Of a DNA stretch of 38,921 bases, positions 17,440 through 25,773 are shown piece by piece. The stretch covers positions 1-38,921 of IMG/VR virus record IMGVR_UViG_3300022538_000399; one strand, given 5' to 3'. Under the pieces are notes generated by a model. It had not been told where the DNA came from. It searched no databases and saw nothing but the letters and a program-made list of their open reading frames with translations. How positions within the stretch are numbered: the first letter of the stretch is position 1; each line of letters opens with the position of its first letter. A program made the position numbers and the translations under genes. The DNA is from a virus.

Positions 17440-18306
17440 TCACGCCCTTATTCCAAAAGTTGCTCTTGTGTATCGCTTAAAACTCTTATTCCATGCCTGA
17501 TTGCGACCAATTATGTAACGAGCAGCAAAATAATTAGATAATTCAAGATTTGCCCAGGGTTTACCTATCATGCTGTATAATTTTGCCTTTGCTCCGTCAG
17601 AAATAACTTCTTCATAATCATCATAGAAAAAGTCCTCAACACTTGTCGCTGTAAGTAAAGGTTTTAAATATACCCATACTTCAAGACCGTTTTCGATTTC
17701 TTCCTGCGGCGCTCGGACAAGCCACATTTTCCTGCTCGGCCCCATGCAGTAATAAACAGGTTGCGTTGACATTTCTGTTCGCCACTTACTAACATTACTA
17801 TCAAGCCAGTTTTCAGTCTTTGGAATTAGTTTTTTTCCGTCAAACTTTGCATTAGCTATACTAATAATATCTCCGTCAGATGAAGAAATTTCGTATTCGG
17901 GAACACTAATATAAATAGAATCGCCAGCATCATCAGCAACTACGGATTCATTAGAATCCAGAGTTAATAATAGAGCGGCAACCGTACCTAACAGATATGG
18001 CCCTGTATTATCTTTCTCATCTTCTTCGGATGTAACGTGGTCTGTTACTATTGTCATGCCAGCCGCAAGACCTGCGGATGTAAAACTTGTTGATGTACTT
18101 GTAATGGTGTCTGGATCAGAAGCAACAAAAGCGATATCTGTTGCAGCCTCGACAACAACAATGTTTATAGGCGACAGTCTTTTTTCCCAAATCTTAGTAT
18201 ATTCACAAAAGCGTCTGAGAATATCTACGACAATACCCTCGATAATAGGATTCGGGCAGTTAGGCATATCAACTTTTTCAACCCAATCAGATATATCAGT
18301 TGACAT
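17440..18306 (-). CDS. Connector/neck-like virion protein with inserted DPDTIT domain
   Basis: 288 residues. Residues 1-56 (MSTDISDWVEKVDMPNCPNP, then VDILRRFCEYTKIWEKRLSPI) and 135-288 (ending KSFKRYTRATFGIRA) appear to be one helical/beta fold interrupted by residues 57-134. That insert (SDPDTITSTSTSFTSAGLAAG, then a GDSIYIS end) is the same module found inside the large tail protein. The gene lies immediately upstream of the adaptor with a 1-base gap, so a neck or connector role is likely. Exact family not named with confidence. Confidence 0.6.
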   Translation of the reverse strand: MSTDISDWVEKVDMPNCPNPIIEGIVVDILRRFCEYTKIWEKRLSPINIVVVEAATDIAFVASDPDTITSTSTSFTSAGLAAGMTIVTDHVTSEEDEKDNTGPYLLGTVAALLLTLDSNESVVADDAGDSIYISVPEYEISSSDGDIISIANAKFDGKKLIPKTENWLDSNVSKWRTEMSTQPVYYCMGPSRKMWLVRAPQEEIENGLEVWVYLKPLLTATSVEDFFYDDYEEVISDGAKAKLYSMIGKPWANLELSNYFAARYIIGRNQAWNKSFKRYTRATFGIRA

Positions 18307-18315
18307 AGTTTCTCC

Positions 18316-18843
18316 CTAAATTAGGTCTTCTGGAGATACATCATACCCGTACTTCTGAATGTTCCGTTTGGTTTGTTTCGTGCCTTTTTTCTTAACATCT
18401 AAAAACTCTTCTTGAGTTGCTTCCCCAATAACTTCATACGGATATGTTTTAATCCATGATATTGTCTTTCTATTTTTCCCAGGAATTTGCCTTGTTTGAG
18501 GATATGTCGCATGGTCAGCATCTTCCTTGTATCTCTCAGAAATCACAATTTCTCTTTCTCTCTGTGCAATTAGTGTCGCACCATTTACAGAAAGAATCAC
18601 ATCATCCGTATCGTTTGGAGAAGATTTTGCATTAAATTTTACTCTATAGAATTTTTCTTTGGGTGGTTTTGGAACAGGTTTCTTTTTTATCCCGAAACCA
18701 CCACCTTCTAAAGACACTACTTCACAATCCACAAGTTTTTTATTACTCATAGTTAATACTGCTGCCTGTTTAGTTTTAAACGGTTCATCAGCAGAAGTTA
18801 GAATAATAGGCTCTTGGTTTTTTGAAAACTCTTGGCTTTCCAT
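18316..18843 (-). CDS. Conserved virion-region protein (SVNG-type)
   Basis: 175 residues. The central part (KFYRVKFNAKSSPNDTDDV, then LSVNGATLIAQREREIVISE) resembles a family common next to N4-gp56-type capsid genes, where a V-x-SVNG segment is followed by a charged helix and a strand that reads like ISWIKTYPYEVIGEAT. N- and C-termini are Lys/Glu-rich. Its position between the putative decoration protein and connector is as expected for a head or neck protein. No function is known to me. SD: AGGAGAAATT before the ATG. Confidence 0.55.
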   Translation of the reverse strand: MESQEFSKNQEPIILTSADEPFKTKQAAVLTMSNKKLVDCEVVSLEGGGFGIKKKPVPKPPKEKFYRVKFNAKSSPNDTDDVILSVNGATLIAQREREIVISERYKEDADHATYPQTRQIPGKNRKTISWIKTYPYEVIGEATQEEFLDVKKKGTKQTKRNIQKYGYDVSPEDLI

Positions 18844-18888
18844 AATTTCTCCTATGTAGTTTGGCCTTCCATGAAGCTCAATTGTTAA

Positions 18889-19566
18889 TTACCGATAAGT
18901 TCCGGCTTCAAAAACCATCATATCTGTCGCAGCATCAAGAAGATACGTTGTATCAGATATAATAATGCCGGCTTTTGTTATCGTGCCTGAAGCCTGTGCA
19001 ACCCAGTCATACATATTGGTAAGATACTGAATTGTACCTGACTTTAAGGCTTCGTTAAGGGTTACTTCGTTATCATCTGCACCATTGCTAGATATAGCTA
19101 CAACAGTTGCCCACTTACCATCTACACAGATTCTTGAACCGATACCAACATAGGTAGTACTACAAACAGCATTCCACTTACCTGTTCTGTTTGAAGAGTT
19201 CTGTAATGTCCAAGTATCAATATCATCACCAGTACCCGAAGCTCTCTTATCAGGATTCTCTTCTTTGGCAAGATAAGTAGTTGTCGAAGGCGTTGTGCCT
19301 GAACCTATAGCAGCACCGCCTCTGTAAATAGCTGCACCTTCACCGAAGGCAAGATCATGAACATCAAATGCTTCGTCATCATCGCCTACCTGTGCATAAC
19401 CTTCGATCGCAGCAAGCACACGCATGTTAATGTTCCAGTCAAGAATCATGTCTTCACCATCAGACGCATTGTACAGTCTGAAATAGTCAGGCATAAATCC
19501 TAACCCAAGATATATTGCGGCATTCTGCTGTTTAAATGTACCGCTTATAAGTTGTGTAGGTTTCAT
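18889..19566 (-). CDS. Putative head decoration/stabilisation protein
   Basis: 225 residues, immediately downstream of the major capsid gene. Sequence is compact and mostly beta with Gly/Thr/Asp-rich loops (YLGLGFMPDYFRLYNASDG, then RICVDGKWATVVAIS, then ITKAGIIISDTTYLLD). No signal peptide, membrane segment or catalytic motif is visible. I do not recognise the family. The gene order capsid-this gene-connector suggests a decoration or head-associated protein. SD AAAAGGAGAATTGTAAT precedes the ATG. Confidence 0.5.
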   Translation of the reverse strand: MKPTQLISGTFKQQNAAIYLGLGFMPDYFRLYNASDGEDMILDWNINMRVLAAIEGYAQVGDDDEAFDVHDLAFGEGAAIYRGGAAIGSGTTPSTTTYLAKEENPDKRASGTGDDIDTWTLQNSSNRTGKWNAVCSTTYVGIGSRICVDGKWATVVAISSNGADDNEVTLNEALKSGTIQYLTNMYDWVAQASGTITKAGIIISDTTYLLDAATDMMVFEAGTYR

Positions 19567-19627
19567 ATTACAATTCTCCTTTTCCTATTTAGTTACTTAT
19601 TTTTCTTTAATAAAATTAGTTACTTAC

Positions 19628-20647
19628 TCAAGATGGATCAGCAGTTGCTGCACACTCAAGCCTAGCAAGCCAGTTCTGATTAAGAATTACCGCTGCTTGA
19701 TATGTTATCCATCCAACACCACCGACCTGACCGAGAATATCACCAGCAGTCGGTTTTGGATTAACAACTGATACCTTCATAGAACCAAAACCCTGCAATG
19801 GCACGATACCGTAAGCATCTCTGGCAACAATTATCAGCGGATAAACATCGCATTGTGCTTCTGAGCTTACTTCAACTCCGCCTGATAAATAGGTTGTTCC
19901 GCTTACACCTGATGTTTCCCATGACTCAAACATCGGAGTAAGGATAATCCTGAACTCTTCAACAGACCCTATTTCACCGGGTAATGCTTTTGAACTATCA
20001 GAATATTGCGCTACCGGAATAAATCCAGAAATAGCCCTGATGTCTGCTTTAAGGTCTGTATGACCCATTGCAAAATAAGCTGGTTCTACTGGCTGTGTGC
20101 TTATTTTTGCAGAAGCTCTTACGATTTCAGTAATTTCCCTTGCCTTGTTATTTTTAAGGGAACGATATATTCTCCTGAAATCGCCTCTTAACGGAGGTGA
20201 ATCAACTGTTGCACGTGTGCTTACGTTATTAGCGTAAAAAACATTCGTGCCAGCCCTAATTACGTTAATTCTCATTTCCTCGATAGTTTCGGCAGCCTGC
20301 TCACCTAATATTTTCATCGACTCACGAAGAACGGGATCTTCATGTGTATCTCGAATAACATCAGTGAGTTCAATCGTGTCACCAAATTGTTCCAAAGTTG
20401 CTGAAATATCTACATAAGTTAATTTCTGCCCCTTTGGAGGAATGCCCTCTGCCAATGGTGCTGTTGCCCGTGCAAGAGACAAATACCGTCTCCATTTGGA
20501 TGTCTTAGTTTTGTTCCTCTGTTGCGGGTCAACCTGCCCAAAACGCTCCACCACCATAAGGTGCTGACCTCGTTCAAGCAGCATTGCTTTGGCGATACCT
20601 CCTGTTCTTGGAGATATATCACCGTAGGTATTAAAATTATTACTCAT
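19628..20647 (-). CDS. Major capsid protein, N4-gp56 family
   Basis: 339 residues. The pattern is that of N4-gp56-family HK97-fold capsid proteins: an N-terminal region without a long delta domain, then RYLSLARATAPLAEGIPP, TYVDISATLEQFGDTIELTD and later EEMRINVIRAGTNVFY, FRRIYRSLKNNKA and GHTDLKADIRAISGF. The C-terminal half (YPLIIVARDAYGIVPLQG) is also typical. No signal peptide is present, in contrast to the fibre genes. The ATG is preceded by AAAGGAGACAAGGACT. A strong terminator-like hairpin lies 60 bases upstream, so expression may depend on read-through, anti-termination or an unseen promoter. Confidence 0.9.
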   Translation of the reverse strand: MSNNFNTYGDISPRTGGIAKAMLLERGQHLMVVERFGQVDPQQRNKTKTSKWRRYLSLARATAPLAEGIPPKGQKLTYVDISATLEQFGDTIELTDVIRDTHEDPVLRESMKILGEQAAETIEEMRINVIRAGTNVFYANNVSTRATVDSPPLRGDFRRIYRSLKNNKAREITEIVRASAKISTQPVEPAYFAMGHTDLKADIRAISGFIPVAQYSDSSKALPGEIGSVEEFRIILTPMFESWETSGVSGTTYLSGGVEVSSEAQCDVYPLIIVARDAYGIVPLQGFGSMKVSVVNPKPTAGDILGQVGGVGWITYQAAVILNQNWLARLECAATADPS

Positions 20648-20707
20648 AGTCCTTGTCTCCTTTTCTAGTGATTAAAATGAGTCTCAAGGACTTCTGAATT
20701 GTATTAA

Positions 20708-20755
20708 TAAAAAAACCCAATCAAGTACGTAGAAAATTCTACACTCTCGATTGGG
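20708..20755 (-). terminator. Rho-independent terminator upstream of the capsid gene
   Basis: On the minus strand CCCAATC (20755-20749) pairs with GATTGGG (20722-20716), enclosing an inner stem GTAGAA/TTCTAC. The hairpin is followed by seven or more T residues (20715-20708). It lies between the Com-like zinc-finger gene and the major capsid gene on the same strand, inside the operon rather than at its end. Confidence 0.85.
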
Positions 20756-20787
20756 CTTCTGTTGAGCCTCTAAATTTTATAAAAAAC

Positions 20788-20970
20788 TTATACTACTCTA
20801 AACGTGTTTAACTCTCCGCATCTCGGACACTTTGCTTCTACTTCTGAACCAGATGCTAAGTACCCTACAAAGAACATCTTTTTACAGAAAAAGCACCTGA
20901 ATTGACCTTCCTGAATCTTGCCCCTTATATATGCAGCCTGTTTAATTTCGTTATTACTTTGCATGTTCAT
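20788..20970 (-). CDS. Com-like zinc-finger protein
   Basis: 60 residues from the ATG at 20970, chosen because GAGAAGG lies 6 bases upstream; an ATG 6 bases later is also possible. The protein has CFFCKKMFF and, 17 residues on, CPRCGELNTFRVV. This two-CxxC arrangement with a following hydrophobic strand matches the small Com family, best known from phage Mu, where Com binds mRNA and permits translation of mom. The gene overlaps the end of the scaffold gene and precedes the capsid terminator. No mom-like gene is visible, so a general RNA- or DNA-binding role is all that can be inferred. Confidence 0.65.
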   Translation of the reverse strand: MNMQSNNEIKQAAYIRGKIQEGQFRCFFCKKMFFVGYLASGSEVEAKCPRCGELNTFRVV

Positions 20971-21949
20971 CAAACGCCTTCTCATCTTCATCTGGTTGAA
21001 TTTCATCTGTTTGTGAAACGATAGTTTTGCTTTTTATAGTGCCTTTATGCAAGTCATCGCTCTTTTTCTTTTTATCTTTCTTCTTTTTGTCAAACTCCTC
21101 AACATTCCCTTTTGCAATATCTTTTTTGTACAAGTCAATAATAGTTATCGCATCTGCTGGTGTTTGAAGGGCTTTTGCCAAAGCCTGAATACCCTTTGAC
21201 TGTTTCTCAAGCCACACTTCCTTAAATGCAGAATCTTTATTGATTTTAATTGCATCTGCATGGACTTCCATAACCTCGTTCCAGAATTTAAGGTCAGATA
21301 CTTCCTGATATAAACTATTCATAGCTTTGGTTGCATCTTCTCTAAAACTATCAACCGATTTCTGAGTTACAACCACACCTTTTTCAATAAGGTCTTCAAC
21401 CATTTTCTGGGCAATTGTCGCACTTAAAATCTTGGTAGCATTAAATTCTTCTGGGTATTCTTTAGCGTATTCTTTAAGATTTATAGTATCATTGCCGATT
21501 ATAACCTCACCTGGAAGCTCATCATTATTAATCAATTTTAAGTGGTCTGCGATAACTTCCTTTGTTAATGCAGGAGAGGTTGTTCCTTTTGGCGGTTCTT
21601 CTAACCCCTCCTGCTTTGAATCGGATGAAGGAGGTTGGTCATCCGATGATGGGGGCAGTTCTTCTTCAATACCCCTTTCTTTTATTATCTGATCGAGTTT
21701 GTCTTCAGGTTCAAGTTCTTCTTCTGGTTCCTCTTCTTTATCATCTTCCTTTTTTTCTTCCGGTTTTTTCTCATCCTCTACCTTTTTTTCAGACTCTTCC
21801 GACTTTTTATCTGTTTCAACTTTTTTATCTGTTTCTGGTTCTTCTTCTTCCGCTACTTCTGTGTCAGAAACAAAAGTATCAAAATCAGGTTCGCCTTCCT
21901 TATCTTCGATTTGCTCTGAGATTTCTTCTTCTATTACATCCTCTGGCAT
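20954..21949 (-). CDS. Capsid scaffolding protein (by position and composition)
   Basis: 331 residues. The first ~130 residues are extremely acidic (Glu/Asp with Lys, for example EEEPETDKKVETDKKSEESE), followed by a helical middle (LKFWNEVMEVHADAIKINKD) and a Lys-rich C-terminus with DKKKKDKKKKSDD. Charged helical proteins directly upstream of the capsid gene are characteristic scaffolds. No protease motif was seen. The ATG has AAAAGGAGAAAAAA before it. The acidic tract yields long shadow frames on the other strand, which are artefacts. Confidence 0.7.
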   Translation of the reverse strand: MPEDVIEEEISEQIEDKEGEPDFDTFVSDTEVAEEEEPETDKKVETDKKSEESEKKVEDEKKPEEKKEDDKEEEPEEELEPEDKLDQIIKERGIEEELPPSSDDQPPSSDSKQEGLEEPPKGTTSPALTKEVIADHLKLINNDELPGEVIIGNDTINLKEYAKEYPEEFNATKILSATIAQKMVEDLIEKGVVVTQKSVDSFREDATKAMNSLYQEVSDLKFWNEVMEVHADAIKINKDSAFKEVWLEKQSKGIQALAKALQTPADAITIIDLYKKDIAKGNVEEFDKKKKDKKKKSDDLHKGTIKSKTIVSQTDEIQPDEDEKAFDEHAK

Positions 21950-23070
21950 TTTTTTCTCCTTTTTTTTCTAACTTTAACTTGTTGTGAACACTCTCTTAAT
22001 TGTATTTCTAAAATTGCCAACCAAGTTACCTGCACAATTGCAGTAACCCCAATACACCACAGCCATGAATAGCAACTATGCACTAATATTACTATTAATG
22101 CTGTTGTTGAAATAAGAGCTTCTTTTGTAAATCTTTTAAATATATTAGTAAGATATCCTGCAATTAAAATCCATGCTCCGATTCCCATTTCAAAAAGCAC
22201 CTGAAAAAAGTCATTATGAGCATGCAACTGCTTGGTTACTAATTTCCAATGTCCAAGCCCGTAACCTAATATCCAATATTCTTTATAATATTCCCAACCG
22301 ACTTTCCAAATATCTACTCTTCCAATTATAGAAAGAATTTTACATCTTTGTACATATTCAATAACAGCCAATAAAGATACTATAATACATCCAATTATTA
22401 TCCGATACGAAAGTCCTGAAAAAAACAGATAAAAACCCAAGCCTACATATACTGCAATCATTCCACCAGCATCCTTTGTAACAAACAGACCTATAGCTAT
22501 GATTATAAGTCCCCATCTTAAATAACGGTTAATAAGAAACGCTGACGCTGTAATAGCAAGCAAACCCGAAGCTTCGTTACTCATTGTCATTAAACCTGTT
22601 GGATTGCCAGACATTGTAGATTTCATAAATCCAAAAGTAAATGTTCCATATGGGTCTAACCCAAAATGTTGATAAATTAAAAATATAGTATGAACAAAAG
22701 CTATCCCGCACATCGCCCACATTAAAAACTTAACCGTATTTTTATTAAATACTAAAACAATTATCATATACCAGACTATTCCAAAAAAAACAGAATTACG
22801 AGTTAGTAAAGCATTTTCATCAGCCAATGGATAAAAAAACGAAAATACTGCAAGTAAAGCAAAAAACCCTATCCATTTATTACCTTTATATACAACAAAA
22901 AAACCTAACGCTAACAGAATACCTGTTTCTATAATAATTCTAATAATGTCCCTGCTTTGTCCTATCCCAGCAGGCAATCGTAATACTGACATTAAAAATA
23001 ATATTATTGCTATAATAATTCCTAATCTATATTCAGCAACTATGGGTTTTTTACTAATCTTTTTACCCAC
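21934..23070 (-). CDS. Wzy_C-family membrane protein (O-antigen ligase / PglL-like), copy 2
   Basis: 378 residues with about ten hydrophobic transmembrane segments. The start is GTG at 23070 behind GGAGAAAAC, overlapping copy 1 by 31 bases. The C-terminal third contains the periplasmic-loop signature YGLGHWKLV followed by AHNDFFQVLFEMG, that is His-Asn-x9-Gly as in O-antigen ligases and bacterial protein O-oligosaccharyltransferases. It is paralogous to copy 1: both continue GYLTNIF(K/R)RFTKE and end with a W(L/M)AIL segment. Acceptor (lipid A core, protein or other) cannot be read from sequence. The location between an exported fibre gene and the scaffold is unusual. Confidence 0.75.
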   Translation of the reverse strand: MGKKISKKPIVAEYRLGIIIAIILFLMSVLRLPAGIGQSRDIIRIIIETGILLALGFFVVYKGNKWIGFFALLAVFSFFYPLADENALLTRNSVFFGIVWYMIIVLVFNKNTVKFLMWAMCGIAFVHTIFLIYQHFGLDPYGTFTFGFMKSTMSGNPTGLMTMSNEASGLLAITASAFLINRYLRWGLIIIAIGLFVTKDAGGMIAVYVGLGFYLFFSGLSYRIIIGCIIVSLLAVIEYVQRCKILSIIGRVDIWKVGWEYYKEYWILGYGLGHWKLVTKQLHAHNDFFQVLFEMGIGAWILIAGYLTNIFKRFTKEALISTTALIVILVHSCYSWLWCIGVTAIVQVTWLAILEIQLRECSQQVKVRKKRRKKCQRM

Positions 23071-24158
23071 GTTTTCTCCAACTCAATTTGTAAAATAGCC
23101 ATCCATGTAATTGCAACTATGGCTGTCTGGGCTATATGGAATGGGAAATTAACCACACAATTTGCAATAATAATAACTATCGCAGTTATCGGTATAACTG
23201 TTTCTTTTGTAAATCTTCTAAATATATTAGTAAGATATCCTGTAATTATAACAGCAAATCCTATCCCCATTTCCAACAGACCTTGAACAAACTCATTATG
23301 AGCATATACCCACCACGAATCTATTACTTTATGCTGATAAGCCATGCCAAAGACTTGTTTCCAATGACCTATTCCGTAACCAAAAATCCAACGAGTTTTA
23401 TAAAATTCTATCCCTTTAGTCCATGCTTCCATTCTTTTAAAAGTCGGACTACTTATAAAAACACAATAAAAGAAACTCATTGATATAAAACACATAAATA
23501 AAATTATTGTTAACTCACTCTTTGTACAGAATCTTGATAATGGATTTGTTACAATAACATAGAACGCCATACCTATAAAAAACGATAGTGTTCCGCCAAT
23601 TGTCATTGTCAAAGCCAATCCCAATAAGACTATGGATAAAAAATATTTCCATCGACCTATTAAAAACGCCGGACTGCAAAATGCTATCAAAGCGCTAACT
23701 TCATTTTGATTTGCTAATAAACCAACTCTTAATGTTGTTTCTTCCCATAATTTTGTCGGGACTGTTAATGGGTCTAAACCAAAAAACTGTAACCCAAGCC
23801 AGAATATATTAACAAAACAAATAATCCTTATTCCATGCAATAGCCATTTTACATCTTTTACTGTTAAAACTAATACTGAATACCATAATATTCCAAAAAA
23901 TACGTACCTGAAAGCAAAAATGGAATCTTCAGTATTAAACGGATGCAAGGCTGAACCAAAGGCTAATATTAAAAACAGCCCGCACCACAAATTTATCTTA
24001 GCGATACCGATTGCCAGGGCAAGAACAATTATTACTTCAAACATTACTTGCCCCGACAATCGAACATCGGTTATGGTTAATAATGGCGTACCCAATACCG
24101 CAAAAATAAGCAGTATTGAAAGTGCATTAGAGACCTTTTGTGTACGTCCAGATAGCAT
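23040..24158 (-). CDS. Wzy_C-family membrane protein (O-antigen ligase / PglL-like), copy 1
   Basis: 372 residues, about ten transmembrane segments. The ATG is preceded by GGAAGTAAGCA and overlaps the end of the exported fibre gene by 32 bases. The ligase-type signature is YGIGHWKQV, then AHNEFVQGLLEMG in a predicted periplasmic loop. The short cytoplasmic N-terminus and multi-pass topology fit the O-antigen ligase / polymerase / PglL superfamily, whose members transfer undecaprenyl-linked glycans in the periplasm. Phages use such genes to change host surface sugars (seroconversion), but usually as morons outside the head operon. Substrate unknown. Confidence 0.75.
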   Translation of the reverse strand: MLSGRTQKVSNALSILLIFAVLGTPLLTITDVRLSGQVMFEVIIVLALAIGIAKINLWCGLFLILAFGSALHPFNTEDSIFAFRYVFFGILWYSVLVLTVKDVKWLLHGIRIICFVNIFWLGLQFFGLDPLTVPTKLWEETTLRVGLLANQNEVSALIAFCSPAFLIGRWKYFLSIVLLGLALTMTIGGTLSFFIGMAFYVIVTNPLSRFCTKSELTIILFMCFISMSFFYCVFISSPTFKRMEAWTKGIEFYKTRWIFGYGIGHWKQVFGMAYQHKVIDSWWVYAHNEFVQGLLEMGIGFAVIITGYLTNIFRRFTKETVIPITAIVIIIANCVVNFPFHIAQTAIVAITWMAILQIELEKTWVKRLVKNP

Positions 24159-25773
24159 TGCTTACTTCCAAACTGTCTGTGCTTGTATCCGTATCGTCTC
24201 TCCAATAATTAAATGTAACTCTCATGCCCGCAGCATACGTCTGAAGTGCAGGTGTAAGTGTTACTTGCTGAGGACTCGTGTAATAAGCAGGATCAAGTTC
24301 AACTGCTGTTTCAGGATCAGGTGAAGAAGCTATTGCAGAACCAGCAATTTCAATAAGCTGCTCAAAATCAACGCTTGGCGGATCAAGAGCACCAGAACGA
24401 GTACACATTAATTCATATACACCACCGGAAGCATAGTCATCCGGCACATGAAATGTTACCTGTCGTTTGGTTAGCTCGGCAGCATCAGTCCAAACCAACT
24501 TAGCTTTTCCATCATTTATTGCTAAAGTCGGATCTGTACTTTCGCTAATTAACCCAGTATTACTATTGGTATCTACAAATGTTCCTATCAACGGAAATGA
24601 TATATTGCCTTCTTTAGTAACTGTAACAACACCATCAAATCGAACCGTTCCGTCAACTTCAAGCGTACCCTCGATATAAGCATCTTCCGCATCCATAGAT
24701 ACATCTTCACCAGTACCGTTTCCTACTCTTAAATTACCAGTAAGCACCTGCAATGAAGTTGTCCCATCTGGTAAAGTAATCGTTAAGTGTGAGGTATCGA
24801 CTTTAGCAATAAGCACTCTTTCATCAGTAGCATCCTGAAAGATAAGATTCGGTGAAGCTCCGCTATTATCGTTTATGTAAACATCACCATCAATACTTGA
24901 AGCAATAGTAAGTGTATCAGATGAATCGTCACCAATGTCAGCATTGCCAGTAGCGGTAAATGTTCCAGATATACTCATTGTACTATTTGCGTCTATAGCA
25001 CCGTCTAACCTAACTGCACCATCAACCTCAAGTTCACCATCAACATAAGCATCCTCTCCGTCCATTGAAGCTGTATCAGGAGTACCATCACCTACTCTAA
25101 AGTTTCCTGTAAGTATTTGTAACGCAGTTGATGCGTCTGGCGTGGTAACTGTTAAATGTGAGGTATCAACTTTAAGAATCGTTACCCTTTCATCAGTTCC
25201 GTCCTGAAAGATTATTGCTGGTGTTGCACCACTATCATCATTCATAAAAAGAGTGGCATCAACGCTGGCACTAATAGTAAGTGAGTCTGAAGAATCATCA
25301 CCGATATCAGTATCACCATCTAATCTTGTATTGCCATCAACTTCTAATGTACCCTCAAGGTAAGTATCCTCTCCGTCCATAGATACATCTTCGCCGGTAC
25401 TATTACCCACCCTCAAATTACCTGTGAGTATCTGTACCGATGTAGTTCCGTCAGATGTAGTAATCGTCAGATGTGAAGCATCAACTTTGGTTATTGTTAT
25501 TTTTTCGTCTGTTCCATCTTGAAATATAAGATTTGGTGCAGCCCCACTGTTGTCATTTAAAAAGACCGTACCATCAATGCTTGCACTAATGGTAAGACTA
25601 TCATTGGAAGCATCACCTATATCCATATCTCTCTTAGTCTCTACTTTCTGCTGAAACCTATGCTCCCCATTCCAAAGCATATCATTAGAATCTGTCAACC
25701 ATGCTTGAGCCGAACTTGTCATAAATAAACCGACAAGCAGCATCCCAAACAATCCGTAAAAAATCTTTTTCAT
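24127..25773 (-). CDS. Exported repetitive fibre-like protein
   Basis: 548 residues. The ATG at 25773 overlaps the upstream stop (ATGA) with GGGAGAG before it, so the 21-residue longer frame is not used. Residues 1-24 are a Sec signal peptide (MKKIFYGLFG, then FMTSSAQA). Residues 51-379 are three tandem modules of about 100-120 residues, each running DIGDxSxDxLTIxxSxD, a (F/M/I)NDxSGAxP block, FQDxTDExxxI, a SHLT(I/V)T block, LTGNxRVGxxT and LEVDGxxRxDG. The C-terminus (TPALQTYAAGMRVTFNYWRDD) is a separate beta domain. The fibre character is clear from composition and repeats. It sits next to the portal block and two glycosyltransfer-type genes. Confidence 0.75.
   Translation of the reverse strand: MKKIFYGLFGMLLVGLFMTSSAQAWLTDSNDMLWNGEHRFQQKVETKRDMDIGDASNDSLTISASIDGTVFLNDNSGAAPNLIFQDGTDEKITITKVDASHLTITTSDGTTSVQILTGNLRVGNSTGEDVSMDGEDTYLEGTLEVDGNTRLDGDTDIGDDSSDSLTISASVDATLFMNDDSGATPAIIFQDGTDERVTILKVDTSHLTVTTPDASTALQILTGNFRVGDGTPDTASMDGEDAYVDGELEVDGAVRLDGAIDANSTMSISGTFTATGNADIGDDSSDTLTIASSIDGDVYINDNSGASPNLIFQDATDERVLIAKVDTSHLTITLPDGTTSLQVLTGNLRVGNGTGEDVSMDAEDAYIEGTLEVDGTVRFDGVVTVTKEGNISFPLIGTFVDTNSNTGLISESTDPTLAINDGKAKLVWTDAAELTKRQVTFHVPDDYASGGVYELMCTRSGALDPPSVDFEQLIEIAGSAIASSPDPETAVELDPAYYTSPQQVTLTPALQTYAAGMRVTFNYWRDDTDTSTDSLEVSNAIWTYTKGL
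24637..24939 (-). repeat. Fibre module 3 of 3
   Basis: Residues 279 to about 379; the distal end is approximate. More similar to module 1 in its VGNGTGEDVSM segment. Confidence 0.7.
24940..25308 (-). repeat. Fibre module 2 of 3
   Basis: Residues 156-278. This copy ends with an extra segment (IDANSTMSISGTFTATGNA) that the others lack. Confidence 0.75.
25309..25623 (-). repeat. Fibre module 1 of 3
   Basis: Residues 51-155 of the exported fibre-like protein; DNA and protein similar to the two following modules. Confidence 0.75.

Noticed and set aside
21432-21987. Three long plus-strand open frames opposite the scaffold gene
   Set aside because: They mirror the acidic Glu/Lys tract, giving Ser- or Leu/Phe-only sequence, and lack ribosome-binding sites; the minus-strand gene fits its neighbours.
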